DNA of 64,000 nt from CAWKGV01 sp963849305 (GCA_963849305.1 CAWKGV010000003.1:62001-126000); one strand, 5' to 3'; shown: positions 52,268 to 61,569, counted from the first letter of the stretch. The notes: generated from the sequence alone by a model not told the origin. Program-made: numbers and translations.

Positions 52268-55135
52268 CCGGGGAATACGACCGGTTGACGTGCACCAGCT
52301 CGCCGCGTTTTTGGCGGCAACGCAGCCGGAGGCGGCGAAAGCCGCCGCGCTCGGCGAGGACGGGCCGACCCGGCGCAATTCCTGGCGCGCCTGCAAGGCG
52401 AGGTCAGCCGCTTCGGCGTCATCCACGTCCTGCGCCACGGCATCAAGCACGGACCGCAATCGTTCGACCTGTTCTACGGCGCGCCCTCGCCCGGCAACGC
52501 CAAGGCGGCGCGGCTGAACGCGCTCAATCGGTTCAGCGTCACCCGCCAGCTCCGGTAATCGCGCGACGAGCGCGCGCTGGCGCTCGATCTCGCTCTCTTC
52601 ATCAACGGTCTGCCGGTAATCACCTTCGAGCTGAAGAACAGCCTTACCAAGCAGACCGTCGAGGACGGGATCGAGCAGTACCAGCGCGACCGCGATCCGC
52701 GCGAACGCCTGTTCGAGTTCGGCCGCTGCGTGGCGCATTTCGCGGTGGACGATGCGAGGTGCGGTTCTGCACGCATCTCAAGGGCGAGGATTCCTGGTTC
52801 CTGCCCTTCAACCAGGGCTGGAACGACGGCGCGGGCAATCCGCCGAACCCGAACGGCCTCAAGACGGAGTATCTGTGGAAGGCGATCCTGACGCCCGCGA
52901 GCCTCACCGACATCCTCGAGAACTACGCCCAGATCGTCGAGCGCAAGGACAAGAAGACGGGCAAGATGAAGCGCGAGCAGGTCTTCCCGCGCTACCATCA
53001 GCTTGATGTCGTGCGCCGACTGCTCGCCGATGCTAGCGCGAAAGGCGCCGGCCGGCGATACCTGATCCAGCACTCGGCGGGCAGCGGCAAATCGAACTCC
53101 ATCGCATGGCTCGGCCACCGGCTCGTCGGCTTGCGGCACGGCGAAGAAGGACCTTATTCGACTCGGTGATCGTGGTGACCGATCGGCGCATTCTGGACCA
53201 GCAGATCCGCGACACCATCAAGGACTTCGCCCAGGTCGGCGCGGTGGTCGGCCATGCCGAGCACTCGGGCGACCTCGCCGCTTCATCGCCGGTGGCAAGA
53301 AGATCATCATCACGACCGTCCAGAAATTCCCGTTCATTCTGGACGATATCGGCAGCGCGCACCGGGACCGTCGCTTCGCCATCATCATCGACGAGGCGCA
53401 CAGCAGCCAAGGCGGCAAGACCGCCACGGCGATGAGCCAGGCCCTGACCGGCAGAGGCGACGCCGATGAAGAGGAGACGGTCGAGGATCGTCATCAACCG
53501 GCTGATGGAAGCCGCAAGCTGCTGCCGAACGCCAGCTATTTCGCCTTCACCGCCACGCCGAAGAACAAGACGCTGGAGATATTCGGCGAGCCGGTGCCGG
53601 AGGGCGACCGGATCGAGCACCGTCCGTTCCATAGCTACACGATGAAGCAGGCGATCCAGGAAGGCTTCATCCTGGACGTGCTGAAGAGCTACACGCCGAT
53701 CAGCAGCTACTATCGTCTGGTGAAGACGGTCGAGATCGACCCCGAGTTCGATACCAAGCGGGCGAACAAGAAGCTCCGCCGCTATGTCGAGAGCCACGAC
53801 CACGCGATCCGGCTGAAGGCCGAGATCATGGTCGATCACTTCCACGATCACGTCTCGGCGCTCGGGAAGATTGGCGGGCAGGCAAGGGCGATGGTGGTGA
53901 CTGGTGGCATTGCGCGCGCCATCCAGTACTACCATGCGATCCGCGACTACCTCCAGGCACGCAAGAGTCCGTATCGAGCCATCGTCGCCTTCTCCGGCGA
54001 GCACGAATGGGCCGGCGCCAACGTGACCGAGGCAACGCTGAACGGGTTCCCGTCGGGCGATATCGCGGACCAGATCGAAACGGACCCATACCGCTTCCTG
54101 GTCTGCGCCGACAAGTTCCAGACCGGTTACGACCAGCCGTTGCTGCATACGATGTACGTGGACAAGCAGCTCGCGGGTGTGAAGGCGGTGCAGACACTCT
54201 CGCGGCTCAATCGCGCGCATCCCAAGAAGCATGACGTGTTCGTGCTCGATTTCATGAACGACACCGAGACGATCAGGGCTGCGTTCGAGCCGTATTACCG
54301 GACCACCATCCTCAGCGACGAGACCGACCCGGACAAGCTGCACGATTTGAAGGCCACGCTCGATGCGCACTGCGTGTACGGCCGTCAGCAGGTCGAGGAG
54401 CTGGTGGCGCTGTTTCTGGGTGGGGCGAAGCGCGAGAAGCTGGATCCGATCCTCGATAGTTGCGCGGCGACCTATTCAGCAGAACTGGATGAGGACGGGC
54501 AGGTGGCGTTCAAGGGCAACGCCAAGGCGTTCGTGCGCACCTATGAGTTCCTGGCTGCCGTTCTCCCGTACTCGAATGCCGACTGGGAGCGTCTGTCGAT
54601 CTTTCTGAACCTGCTGATCCCCAAGTTGCCCGCACCCAAGGAGGAGGACCTGTCGAAGGGCGTTTTGGAAGCGATCGACATGGACAGCTACCGCGTCGAG
54701 AAGCGAGCCGTGCTGGCACTCCAGCTCGCCGACGCGGATGCGGAGATCGGCCCGGTGCCGGCGAGCGGCGGCGGGTCCGTATCAGAACCCGAGCTTGATC
54801 GGCTATCCAACATCCTGAGCAGCTTCAATGCAACGTACGGCGTTGCGGACTGGAACGGTAACGACCGGGTGACCCGGATGCTGTTTGTCGATGTGCGCCA
54901 GCAGGTCGAGGCCGACATTCCATATCAGAACGCGATGGCGAACTCAGGTCGGGAAGCGGCGCGGCTTGAGCACGATCTCGCATTGCGGCGCGCCATGATC
55001 GGCGTCATGAAGGACGACGCGGCGTTGTTCAAGAAGTATAGCGACGATCCGGAATTTCGTCGCTGGGTGGGCGACGCGATGTTCGGATTGACCTATCAAC
55101 CTAGCTCCAACAGGCCGCGTCCGGCGCCTCCATAA
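52264..55135 (+). pseudogene. hsdR: Type I restriction endonuclease, 5' third disrupted
   Basis: The start is the ATG at 52264 (MTGEYDRL). Frame shifts occur near 52287, 52376, 52757, 53148 and 53275; a TAA at 52556-52558 interrupts QLR-SRDERALALDL. Near 53487-53512 two compensating shifts alter a short segment. The pieces read LAAFLAATQPEAAKA, FLARLQGEVSRFG, PVITFELKNSLTKQT, LIQHSAGSGKSNSIAWL (Walker A), IIIDEAHSSQGGKT (DEAH box) and, from 53432, an intact 567-residue frame including FAFTATPKNKTLEIFG and VCADKFQTGYDQPLLH. The nuclease motif lies in the disrupted part. Restriction is probably absent unless the lesions are errors. Confidence 0.85.
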
Positions 55136-55178
55136 CCTACCGCCAGGATTACAAACGCTAACACTTCCCTACCGCCGC

Positions 55179-55260
55179 GTGTACACGCCAGCCCCACGGG
55201 CACCGTGCGGTGTACACCGGAAACCGCGCCGAACCGGCTAACCGCACGCCCGGTGTACAC
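55179..55260. repeat. Three copies of the palindrome GTGTACAC
   Basis: GTGTACAC occurs at 55179-55186, 55210-55217 and 55253-55260, within 82 bp; two copies extend to CGGTGTACACC. The region lies between the convergent hsdR and chromate transporter genes. No function is known to me; repeated palindromes suggest protein binding. Confidence 0.6.
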
Positions 55261-55283
55261 CACCAACCCCCTCCGCCGCCCCC

Positions 55284-55808
55284 TCACCCCAACGCCCCAA
55301 CCGCCCCGAGCGCGGCGGCGGCGGCCAGCACCAGCAGCGGATTGAGCCGGGAGAGCAAGAACACCGCGGTGGCGACCGCGATCAGCGCGGCCATCCGCCA
55401 GCCATGCGCGGTGGTCTCGACCAGCGTCGCCGCGCCGGTCATCACCAGCCCGGCGGTCACCGGCATGATCCCGGCCTGCACCCAGACCCGCCACGGCTTG
55501 CCGCGCATCCGGTCCCACAACCCGGCGCAGACATAGGTGAGGGCGGAGGATGGCGCGCAGAGGGCCCCGGTCGCGACCAGCGCGCCGGGCAGGCCGGCCA
55601 CCTGCCAGCCGATCAGGGTCGAGACCAGCATGTTCGGCCCCGGCGCGGCCTGGGCGAGCGCGTAGAGCGAGGCGAACTCGCGCGCGCTCATCCAGGGATG
55701 GACCTGCACCACCTGGCGCTGCATCTCCGGCAGCACCGAGGCGCCGCCGCCGAACGCCAGCAGCGAGAGCTGGGCGAAGGTGCCGGCGAGCGCCCCGAGC
55801 GCGCTCAT
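55284..55808 (-). CDS. Chromate transporter, C-terminal-type half
   Basis: A 174-residue membrane protein with the CHR pattern FAQLSLLAFGGGASVLPEMQ and AQAAPGPNMLVSTLIGW. Short-chain CHR proteins are coded as adjacent pairs, each half having about 6 transmembrane segments. Its ATG overlaps the stop of the upstream half by 4 bp. The pair probably exports chromate or a related anion. Confidence 0.9.
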   Translation of the reverse strand: MSALGALAGTFAQLSLLAFGGGASVLPEMQRQVVQVHPWMSAREFASLYALAQAAPGPNMLVSTLIGWQVAGLPGALVATGALCAPSSALTYVCAGLWDRMRGKPWRVWVQAGIMPVTAGLVMTGAATLVETTAHGWRMAALIAVATAVFLLSRLNPLLVLAAAAALGAVGALG

Positions 55809-56374
55809 GCGCGCGGCCGCAACCGCCGGCGCGGCGCGCTCAGCCGGGCAAGCGAGATCGAGACCGGCGCCATCACCAGGATCACGAACGGCAATTTGTA
55901 GCGCAGGACTGCGATGGCGGCGAAGGTGAGCAGGGCAATGAAGATGCCGAGCGGGCGCGCCCGCAAGGGAGCCGCGATCTTGAGCGCGGTCGCGAGCACC
56001 AGGGCGGCGGCGGCGGCGGCGAGCCCGGCGAAGGCGTGCTGCACCGCCGGGATTTGGCTGTATCGCGCGTAGATCGCGCCAAGTCCGATGACGATCGCCA
56101 TCGGGGCTGCCATCAGCCCGCCGAACGTGGCGAACGCGCCCGCCAGGCCGTGGAACCGGGCGCCCAGCGCCACCGAGAGATTGATCACGTTCGGCCCCGG
56201 CAGGAATTGGCACAGCCCGAGCAGGTCGGTGAATTCGGCCGGCGAGAGCCACCGCCGCCGCTCGACCACCATGGCCCGCGCCCAGGGCAGCGCGCCACCG
56301 AAGGCCGAGACGCCCACCGAGAGGAAGCCGAGGAACAAGGCGGGCAGCGATGGCACGGGCGCGGGATCGGACAT
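55805..56374 (-). CDS. Chromate transporter, N-terminal-type half
   Basis: A 189-residue protein with LFLGFLSVGVSAFGGALPW, WLSPAEFTDLLGLCQFLPGPN and several transmembrane segments. The GGALP and PGPN motifs match the first CHR domain. It is upstream of and overlaps the second half. Together they equal one full-length ChrA of about 370 residues. Confidence 0.9.
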   Translation of the reverse strand: MSDPAPVPSLPALFLGFLSVGVSAFGGALPWARAMVVERRRWLSPAEFTDLLGLCQFLPGPNVINLSVALGARFHGLAGAFATFGGLMAAPMAIVIGLGAIYARYSQIPAVQHAFAGLAAAAAALVLATALKIAAPLRARPLGIFIALLTFAAIAVLRYKLPFVILVMAPVSISLARLSAPRRRLRPRA

Positions 56375-56457
56375 GGCGGCGGGATAACCGCTCCGCGCGC
56401 GGCGGACAAATGGCCCGCTTCCGTCGCCCGGCTTTTGGGGCTATGACACGTAGGGAC

Positions 56458-56534
56458 GGACCCGTAGCTCAGCTGGATAGAGCGTCGCCCTCCGAAGGCG
56501 AAGGTCGCACGTTCGAGTCGTGTCGGGTCCGCCA
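56458..56534 (+). tRNA. tRNA-Arg (anticodon CCG)
   Basis: A cloverleaf is readable: acceptor GGACCCG pairs with CGGGTCC; D arm TAGCTCAGCTGGATAGAGC; anticodon stem TCGCC/GGCGA around CTCCGAA, giving anticodon CCG; T arm with GTTCGAGTC. The discriminator G is at 56531 and CCA is encoded at 56532-56534. It reads the CGG codon. No integrase is adjacent. Confidence 0.95.
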
Positions 56535-56650
56535 ATGTTTCAAGTGGTTTGCGGATGGCCAGCCAATCGTAAAAAAATCGCTGGGTTTCCTCCGCCGCTT
56601 GCTGTCCACCCAATGCAACAGAGCCCGTCATTGCAGGTGCTCTGCAATCC

Positions 56651-56884
56651 TCAATAGTAGTGCCAGCGGCCATGTCTATAGTTGCGGTGTTTGTAATATC
56701 GCCCCTGATAGCGATACGGGTAATAGCGGCCATGATAGTAATAGATGTCTTGTATCGCGCCATCAGCCAAGGCCAGCGTTCTTTGCGGCGCAGCCGGCAT
56801 CACAGGAGCGGCTGCCGCTCCGCGCGGGACAGGAACGATCAGCAGACTACCCACGCCCATGACCAACATCAGGCTCAAGCGCAC
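56651..56884 (-). CDS. Small exported protein with a Tyr/His-rich tail
   Basis: A 77-residue protein from a GTG at 56884 with GGGAGGA just upstream. The signal peptide is LSLMLVMGVGSLLIV. The C-terminal half is rich in Tyr, Arg and His (YYYHGRYYPYRYQGRYYKH, then RHGRWHYY). Similar Tyr/His-rich exported peptides are common in alphaproteobacteria; function is unknown. The frame is open upstream without similarity. Confidence 0.75.
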   Translation of the reverse strand: MRLSLMLVMGVGSLLIVPVPRGAAAAPVMPAAPQRTLALADGAIQDIYYYHGRYYPYRYQGRYYKHRNYRHGRWHYY

Positions 56885-57256
56885 GCGCGTCCTCCCATCA
56901 ATGAACTGGTGGTCGCCTCGAAGCTTGCTCGGCCGCGGACAGTGAGGCAAGCGATTTTGGTTGTCTCGGAGGGCAAAGAGAGAGCGTAACCGAAGACCTG
57001 CTCCTAGGCCCGTTTGGCGAATGATGTTCGCGATCCGGTAACCAGCGGCTATCGGGTAAGCGTAAGGGTCCGGGCACGGCGTGGTCGAGGAGACGCCATG
57101 ACCGAGGCCGAGGCCGAGCGCGCCCTGGCCAACCCCGGGCGGCAAGTTGGAAGTCCCGGCCCGATCGCGGGGAAGACCTGATGGTCGACCGCATCCCGAA
57201 CGCCGCACGCCTCAAGTGTGAGAGCGGTACACGTACCCCTCAGACTGTAAGGTGCT
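56885..57256. other. Gap with no supported gene
   Basis: A 372-bp region between the small exported protein and the PhyH gene. A short frame starting ATG at 57098 codes about 27 residues and is not supported. No repeat or strong hairpin was seen. Confidence 0.4.
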
Positions 57257-58057
57257 TTACTCGGCCGCCGCCCGGTACCGTTGCGCATATCGCAGCAACG
57301 CATCATCCGCCACCGGCTCGATCGGCGTGAAGTCGCGATGCGCGATCCACTCCGGGCGTGTGGGCGTGCGGATGTGGTTCGAGACCGCGTTCAGCGTCAG
57401 ATACACGATCTTACGCGGATAAGGCGTGATGTTGCCCGCCGACCCATGCACCAGGTTGCCGTGGAACATCAGCACCCCACCCGGCTTGCCCGTGGGCGTG
57501 ACGATGCCGCCCTCATCCACCAGGCGCTTCACCGTCTCATTGTCCAGCGTCCACAGCGGATAAGACGTGGTGGCGAGATCGTGCTCGGCGGCCAACGTAC
57601 CGTGCCTGTGGCTGCGCGGCACCAGCATCAGCGGCCCGTTGATCGGCATCACCTCATCGAGGAACACCGAAATGTTCATCGCGCGTGGCTCCGGCATCCC
57701 GTCGTCGCGCTGCCACGTTCCATAGTCCTGGTGCCACTGCCACACCGCGCCATCGAACGCCGATTTCGCGTTGATCTTGAACTGGTGCATGTACAGCCGA
57801 TCGCCGAACACCTGCTCCACCGGCTCGATCAGGCGCGGATGCGCGCCCAGGATGCGGAACGCCTCGTTGTAGGTGTGCGCGGCGAAGGCGGTACGCGGAG
57901 AGCCGCTCGTCTCGCGCCAGATCTCCTTGCGGTCGGTGCGGAAGATCGCCTGCGCCTCGGTGCGCAGCACCGCGACTTCCTCGGGCGAGAACGCTTCCGG
58001 CAGGAAGAACCAGCCCTCGGTATCGAACTGCCGCATCTGCTGATCGGTGAGCTTCAT
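57257..58057 (-). CDS. Phytanoyl-CoA dioxygenase family protein
   Basis: A 266-residue Fe(II)/2-oxoglutarate dioxygenase. The metal-binding HxD is in WQWHQDYGTW; the distal His is in MFHGNLVHGSAGN. The N-terminal GWFFLPEAFSPEEVAVLR is typical. The ATG at 58057 is chosen because AGGAG lies 8 nt upstream. It is 11 bp downstream of an SDR gene and is probably cotranscribed. The substrate is unknown. Confidence 0.88.
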   Translation of the reverse strand: MKLTDQQMRQFDTEGWFFLPEAFSPEEVAVLRTEAQAIFRTDRKEIWRETSGSPRTAFAAHTYNEAFRILGAHPRLIEPVEQVFGDRLYMHQFKINAKSAFDGAVWQWHQDYGTWQRDDGMPEPRAMNISVFLDEVMPINGPLMLVPRSHRHGTLAAEHDLATTSYPLWTLDNETVKRLVDEGGIVTPTGKPGGVLMFHGNLVHGSAGNITPYPRKIVYLTLNAVSNHIRTPTRPEWIAHRDFTPIEPVADDALLRYAQRYRAAAE

Positions 58058-58068
58058 TCCGGTCACTC

Positions 58069-58827
58069 CTATTCAGCCGTGTAACCCCCATCAACGACGA
58101 GTTCGGCGCCGGTGACATACGATGCCTCGTCGGAGGCAAGGAACAGCACCGCATTCGCCACTTCGTCCACCTCCCCGGCGCGCCCAAGGGCGACGTGTTC
58201 CAGCATCTTGGCGCGGAACGCGGGGTCCGCGGTCGCGCCGGACGTGCGCATCGGCGGCATCAGGCCGGGATGGACGCTGTTGACGCGGATCTTATCGCGC
58301 CCGAACTGCACCGCGGCGGCCTTGGTCATCAATCGCACCGCGCCCTTGGACGCGTTGTAGCTCATGTGGACGCGGTCCTGGCCGACGATGCCGGAGATCG
58401 AGGACAAGTTCACGATCGACCCGCCGCCGCGCGCGCGCATCGCCGGGATCGCGACTTTCATGCCGTAGAACACGCCGGTGGCGTTCACCTCCATCACCCG
58501 GTGCCAGGCGGGGGTCTCCAGCAAGTCCTGGACGGCGCTGCCGCTAATGCCCGCGTTGTTGACCAGGATATCGAGCCCACCGAAGCGCACCACCGTCTCC
58601 CCGACCGCTTCGTGCCAGCTTGCCTCGTCGGTGACGTCGAGACGCATGAACACCGCCTCGCCGCCGTTGCCGCGGATGGCCTCCGCGACCTGCCGCCCGA
58701 GGTCGTCGAGGAGGTCGGCCACCGCGACCTTGGCGCCTTGGCGCGCGAAGATCCGCGCGGTGGCTGCCCCCATGCCGGAGGCCGCGCCGCTGATGATCGC
58801 CACCTTGCCGGCCAACCGCATGTCCAC
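58069..58827 (-). CDS. Short-chain dehydrogenase/reductase
   Basis: A 252-residue SDR with ISGAASGMGAAT, NNAGISGS, catalytic SSISGIVGQ and YNASKGAVRLM, and the C-terminal VVDGGYTAE. NAD(P) dependent. It lies upstream of the PhyH dioxygenase; the pair may oxidise a hydroxylated compound. Confidence 0.9.
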   Translation of the reverse strand: MDMRLAGKVAIISGAASGMGAATARIFARQGAKVAVADLLDDLGRQVAEAIRGNGGEAVFMRLDVTDEASWHEAVGETVVRFGGLDILVNNAGISGSAVQDLLETPAWHRVMEVNATGVFYGMKVAIPAMRARGGGSIVNLSSISGIVGQDRVHMSYNASKGAVRLMTKAAAVQFGRDKIRVNSVHPGLMPPMRTSGATADPAFRAKMLEHVALGRAGEVDEVANAVLFLASDEASYVTGAELVVDGGYTAE

Positions 58828-59057
58828 CCTCCGCTTTTTCTGCCGCGCTGATGCCGACGGCCCGGGCCGGTTTTCCCCCGGCGGGCTGCCGGCTCGCCCG
58901 GCGGACCTTAATCTAAGGCCGTCTTGCGACTCCGAGAAGCTGGCCAGAGTCCGTGTCCGCCCGAAGGTTCAACCTCAAGCCGGGCCAGGGCCTTCGCTTC
59001 AGTCAGAGTGGTCGAGTGGCTCGACCCATTTCATCAGATCCCCGGCGGCGGCGGTAG

Positions 59058-59318
59058 CTAGTACCGGCGGAGCGCATGCGGGTGCGCCGCGTCCGACGCT
59101 TCGATCCGGCCCGCCAGGCGCGCATTCTCGTCGAGAACATGGAGCGGCTTTGGGTGGCGCGCTTCGGCCACGAACCGTTCCAGCACCTGGACATCGTTGG
59201 ACGCGACCGAAATCGTCTCAAATTGCCGGACCAGCAGATCGTGATAGAACGAGCAGAACGCCGGTCGTTCAGCTTCAGCCCCCTTTCGACCGGCATGGTC
59301 AATGCGTCGGTAGTCCAT
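59058..59318 (-). CDS. Hypothetical small protein downstream of an antitoxin-like remnant
   Basis: A possible 86-residue protein, MDYRRIDHAGRKGAEAERP with FCSFYHDLLVRQFETISV and LERFVAEARHP. It starts inside the end of the antitoxin-like fragment (20-bp overlap). The overlap is typical of toxin-antitoxin pairs, but I recognise no toxin fold. It may also be a spurious frame. Confidence 0.35.
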   Translation of the reverse strand: MDYRRIDHAGRKGAEAERPAFCSFYHDLLVRQFETISVASNDVQVLERFVAEARHPKPLHVLDENARLAGRIEASDAAHPHALRRY

Positions 59319-59480
59319 GCTCGGCGAACACCTTGGAAAGTCCGGTCAGCGCCAAGGATTGGAGGCTGACGCCTTCGGCTACGGCGAGCTGATGAGCCGC
59401 GCCCACTCCGCTCGTGGAACCCTGACCGTCAGGGCAACTTCCCCCCCGCCCGCTTCCGTCCGGCTTTCGTGCTGCCGAAT
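59299..59480 (-). pseudogene. HicB/RHH-like antitoxin remnant
   Basis: The minus strand reads VALTVRVPRAEWARL and, in another frame, AHQLAVAEGVSLQSLALTGL then a stop at 59299. VxVPxxxH..LA..EGVSLNQ is the C-terminal RHH pattern of HicB-type antitoxins. The two parts are out of frame, so this is a fragment. The assignment is tentative. Confidence 0.35.
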
Positions 59481-59567
59481 AAGCTAGTCCGGGTAGGGCA
59501 AGGGAACTCCATCTCGTTTGAGTCTAGGCCGCTTACTCGCGTCGTCTTAGCGGAAAATTCCGACCTT

Positions 59568-59605
59568 AACGAGACGGAGTTTGCGTCTCGCGCCCGCGTC
59601 TCGTT
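59568..59605. repeat. Inverted repeat AACGAGACG/CGTCTCGTT
   Basis: AACGAGACG (59568-59576) is matched by CGTCTCGTT (59597-59605), with another CGTCTCG at 59584-59590. It resembles the palindrome at 22132-22154 (GTCTCGTT/AATGAGAC). It lies upstream of the antitoxin-like remnant and after the 59637 gene. Confidence 0.5.
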
Positions 59606-59636
59606 GAGGTATACCCTAGCCACACAGTCGTGCAAC

Positions 59637-60269
59637 TCAGCTAGATCTCCGTTCTCCCGCCTCGGCCCTGATCTCAACGACAGTCGGCACCGGCAAGTCC
59701 CTTACGCGTGCGCTTGTCAGTGCCGGGTCGCCGATCGGGCACCGAAAGAGCTCCAGAAAGAACCGGTATGAAGTCCAGCTGCATTCTTCATGCAGCACGC
59801 GGCTGTTAGTTCCGGCAATCCTTGACGCGGAAGCGCACCGCATGGAGCCGCGGGCATAGTCGAACACGAACGAAGCCGCCGTCACCTTCAGCATCTTGCC
59901 GCATTGAACGAGGAGCTCGCGATGCTCCGCGGGCGCCATCGGGATACCAGGCTCGACCCGCTTCGCTTGAACGAGAACCCCTTTCGAATAGATCAGCTCC
60001 GGCGTCCGGAAACTAACATGGATCACGATGTCAGCGCCGATGGCCCTTTCTTCCGCAGCTACCCCTTTGCGATGCCGTAGGATCGAGGTTGACCAGGTTA
60101 GGCCACCTATCTGGCCTTCCAGCTCGGCGTCCAAGTTGCCGACCAGCACGCCCGTCAGATCATCCTCATCTGTCGCGAGGCTTAGACTGTATTTCTTCAT
60201 CGCCCGGTTCACCCCACGGTCGGCTCGTCTGGCCGCTTCGCGTATCGCCTCCTCGAAATCCAACGCCAC
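59637..60269 (-). CDS. Putative PD-(D/E)XK-like nuclease-fold protein of unknown function
   Basis: A 210-residue protein from a GTG at 60269. The segment EERAIGADIVIHVSF, then SKGVLVQAKRVEPG, resembles the PD-(D/E)XK core: an acidic residue, GAD and QAK after a beta-strand. The rest is helical (FEEAIREAARRADRGVNRAM) and the C-terminus has SFVFDYARG. No exact family is recognised. It may take part in defence or DNA metabolism. It lies in a lower-GC patch with another unknown gene 262 bp upstream on the same strand. Confidence 0.6.
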   Translation of the reverse strand: MALDFEEAIREAARRADRGVNRAMKKYSLSLATDEDDLTGVLVGNLDAELEGQIGGLTWSTSILRHRKGVAAEERAIGADIVIHVSFRTPELIYSKGVLVQAKRVEPGIPMAPAEHRELLVQCGKMLKVTAASFVFDYARGSMRCASASRIAGTNSRVLHEECSWTSYRFFLELFRCPIGDPALTSARVRDLPVPTVVEIRAEAGERRSS

Positions 60270-60531
60270 TTATCCGCCTATTTCTCAAACGCCGCGCAAC
60301 GCCAGGTCGCGGCCTCGTTCTGATTAGTGTATGACTAACCGACCGACCGACTTAGCGGTGTTCGGGTTGTAGAGCTAGCCGGTGATCGTTCCGTTTTGGA
60401 TTCGTTCTATAGCTTGGTCGATGACGAAAAGCGGTACCAAAAACCATTCCCGAGGGACAACCGGTCCGCCAAAGCGACCCTCGCCGCCGTCCAACCTCGC
60501 CGCCGCCATTTGGCTCAATTGACGACAGGCC

Positions 60532-61143
60532 CTAATTCGGAGCGGAATCTTTCCAGGGTTTTAGCGCCTTCATTACGCTCGCTACAAGCGCGTCCTTCAC
60601 GACACGAATGTTGGTTGAGTTTTCGTCTTCGCTGACGCCGTTGGTCTGAACGAGCCCTTCCCACACGCCATCAACAAAGCGCCCGCTCCAAGGCTTTCCC
60701 GGTCCATTTGGCGGCACCGAGTACTTTTGTTCGTGCCGAAAGAATCGTTGGGGAAGTTGGGGAATTTCGAAGCGTATGTCGTCTGAAATAGAAATGTGCT
60801 CTTGCATCCTGAGCGTCACTTTGAAGACGCCGTAATGAAACTCCTCCAGCTGAGTCGTCTCGCAACTCACGAGCCCCATGGCTTGATTAAGCGAACGCGC
60901 CACATCGCGCACAGCGTCGTGCAATTCGTCAGGCACGATGAACCAAGTGGGGTTCCCGTGCGACTGCGGGTTTCCGGGACTTCCGCTATCATCGTCACCG
61001 TTCCATCGCATGGCGAGGGCCGGACTGTCATCCCACGTGCCCTCAGCCGCCGACCATCCTCCTTGTCCCGTGTTGCACAACACTTTGCGAAGTTCCCAGC
61101 GGCCCTTGGGCGCGACCACTGTCTCCGGCTTCCGATAACCCAT
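60532..61143 (-). CDS. Hypothetical protein with three direct repeats upstream
   Basis: A 203-residue protein from ATG 61143 (MGYRKPETVVAPKGRWEL). The GGAGGG is 5 nt upstream. It has no signal peptide, transmembrane segment or recognised motif. It contains WFIVPDELHDAVRDVARSLNQ and FKVTLRMQEHISISDDIRF. Lower G+C than flanking genes suggests acquisition. AGCTAC direct repeats immediately upstream suggest self-regulation. Confidence 0.65.
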   Translation of the reverse strand: MGYRKPETVVAPKGRWELRKVLCNTGQGGWSAAEGTWDDSPALAMRWNGDDDSGSPGNPQSHGNPTWFIVPDELHDAVRDVARSLNQAMGLVSCETTQLEEFHYGVFKVTLRMQEHISISDDIRFEIPQLPQRFFRHEQKYSVPPNGPGKPWSGRFVDGVWEGLVQTNGVSEDENSTNIRVVKDALVASVMKALKPWKDSAPN

Positions 61144-61154
61144 TCTCACCCTCC

Positions 61155-61176
61155 GTAGCTGGGTAGCTCCGTAGCT
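61155..61176. promoter_or_regulatory. Three GTAGCT direct repeats at 8-bp spacing upstream of the 61143 start
   Basis: GTAGCT occurs at 61155-61160, 61163-61168 and 61171-61176 (AGCTAC on the minus strand), every 8 bp, just upstream of the ribosome-binding site of the minus-strand gene. The arrangement suggests an operator or iteron. The binding protein is unknown. Confidence 0.5.
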
Positions 61177-61569
61177 AAAAATGGAGGAGCGATCTCGTCA
61201 GTCAAGGCTTTTGTCAGCCGCCTTCTGTTCGACCCGCCGGAGGCGTGGTCGAGAGTCGGGATGCCTTCTGTCCCGACGCCCTTCGGCGAGCACGGCGCGC
61301 AGGGTGGTCAAGGATGCCGAAGGCACCGCGAAGCGGCGGGAGCGAAGTAATCGTTCTTGACGGTCATAGAACGCACTGTAACAACCGGAAAACAATGGAA
61401 TTCTAGTTTAGCGGTTTTACGGGGTAGTCCGCCGAACGCGACTCCGGCGATCCGCCGAACCAAGGGGGCGATGCAGCGTGGATTAACTCCTCTATCCCGT
61501 AGTCGGGATTCGGCGGAGGACAGACCGGCCCAGCGGGATAGCCCACTGGCGATGGCCGCGCCGGTCTGC
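61177..61569. other. Gap with no supported gene
   Basis: About 390 bp with lower G+C in its middle (61340-61420). A 65-codon minus-strand frame (61198-61395) is not supported by a ribosome-binding site or family. It may contain promoters and eroded DNA between the accessory genes and the chloride-channel remnant. Confidence 0.35.

Noticed and set aside
56458..56534. tRNA-Arg as an integration site
   Set aside because: No integrase gene and no direct repeat of the tRNA 3' end were found nearby.
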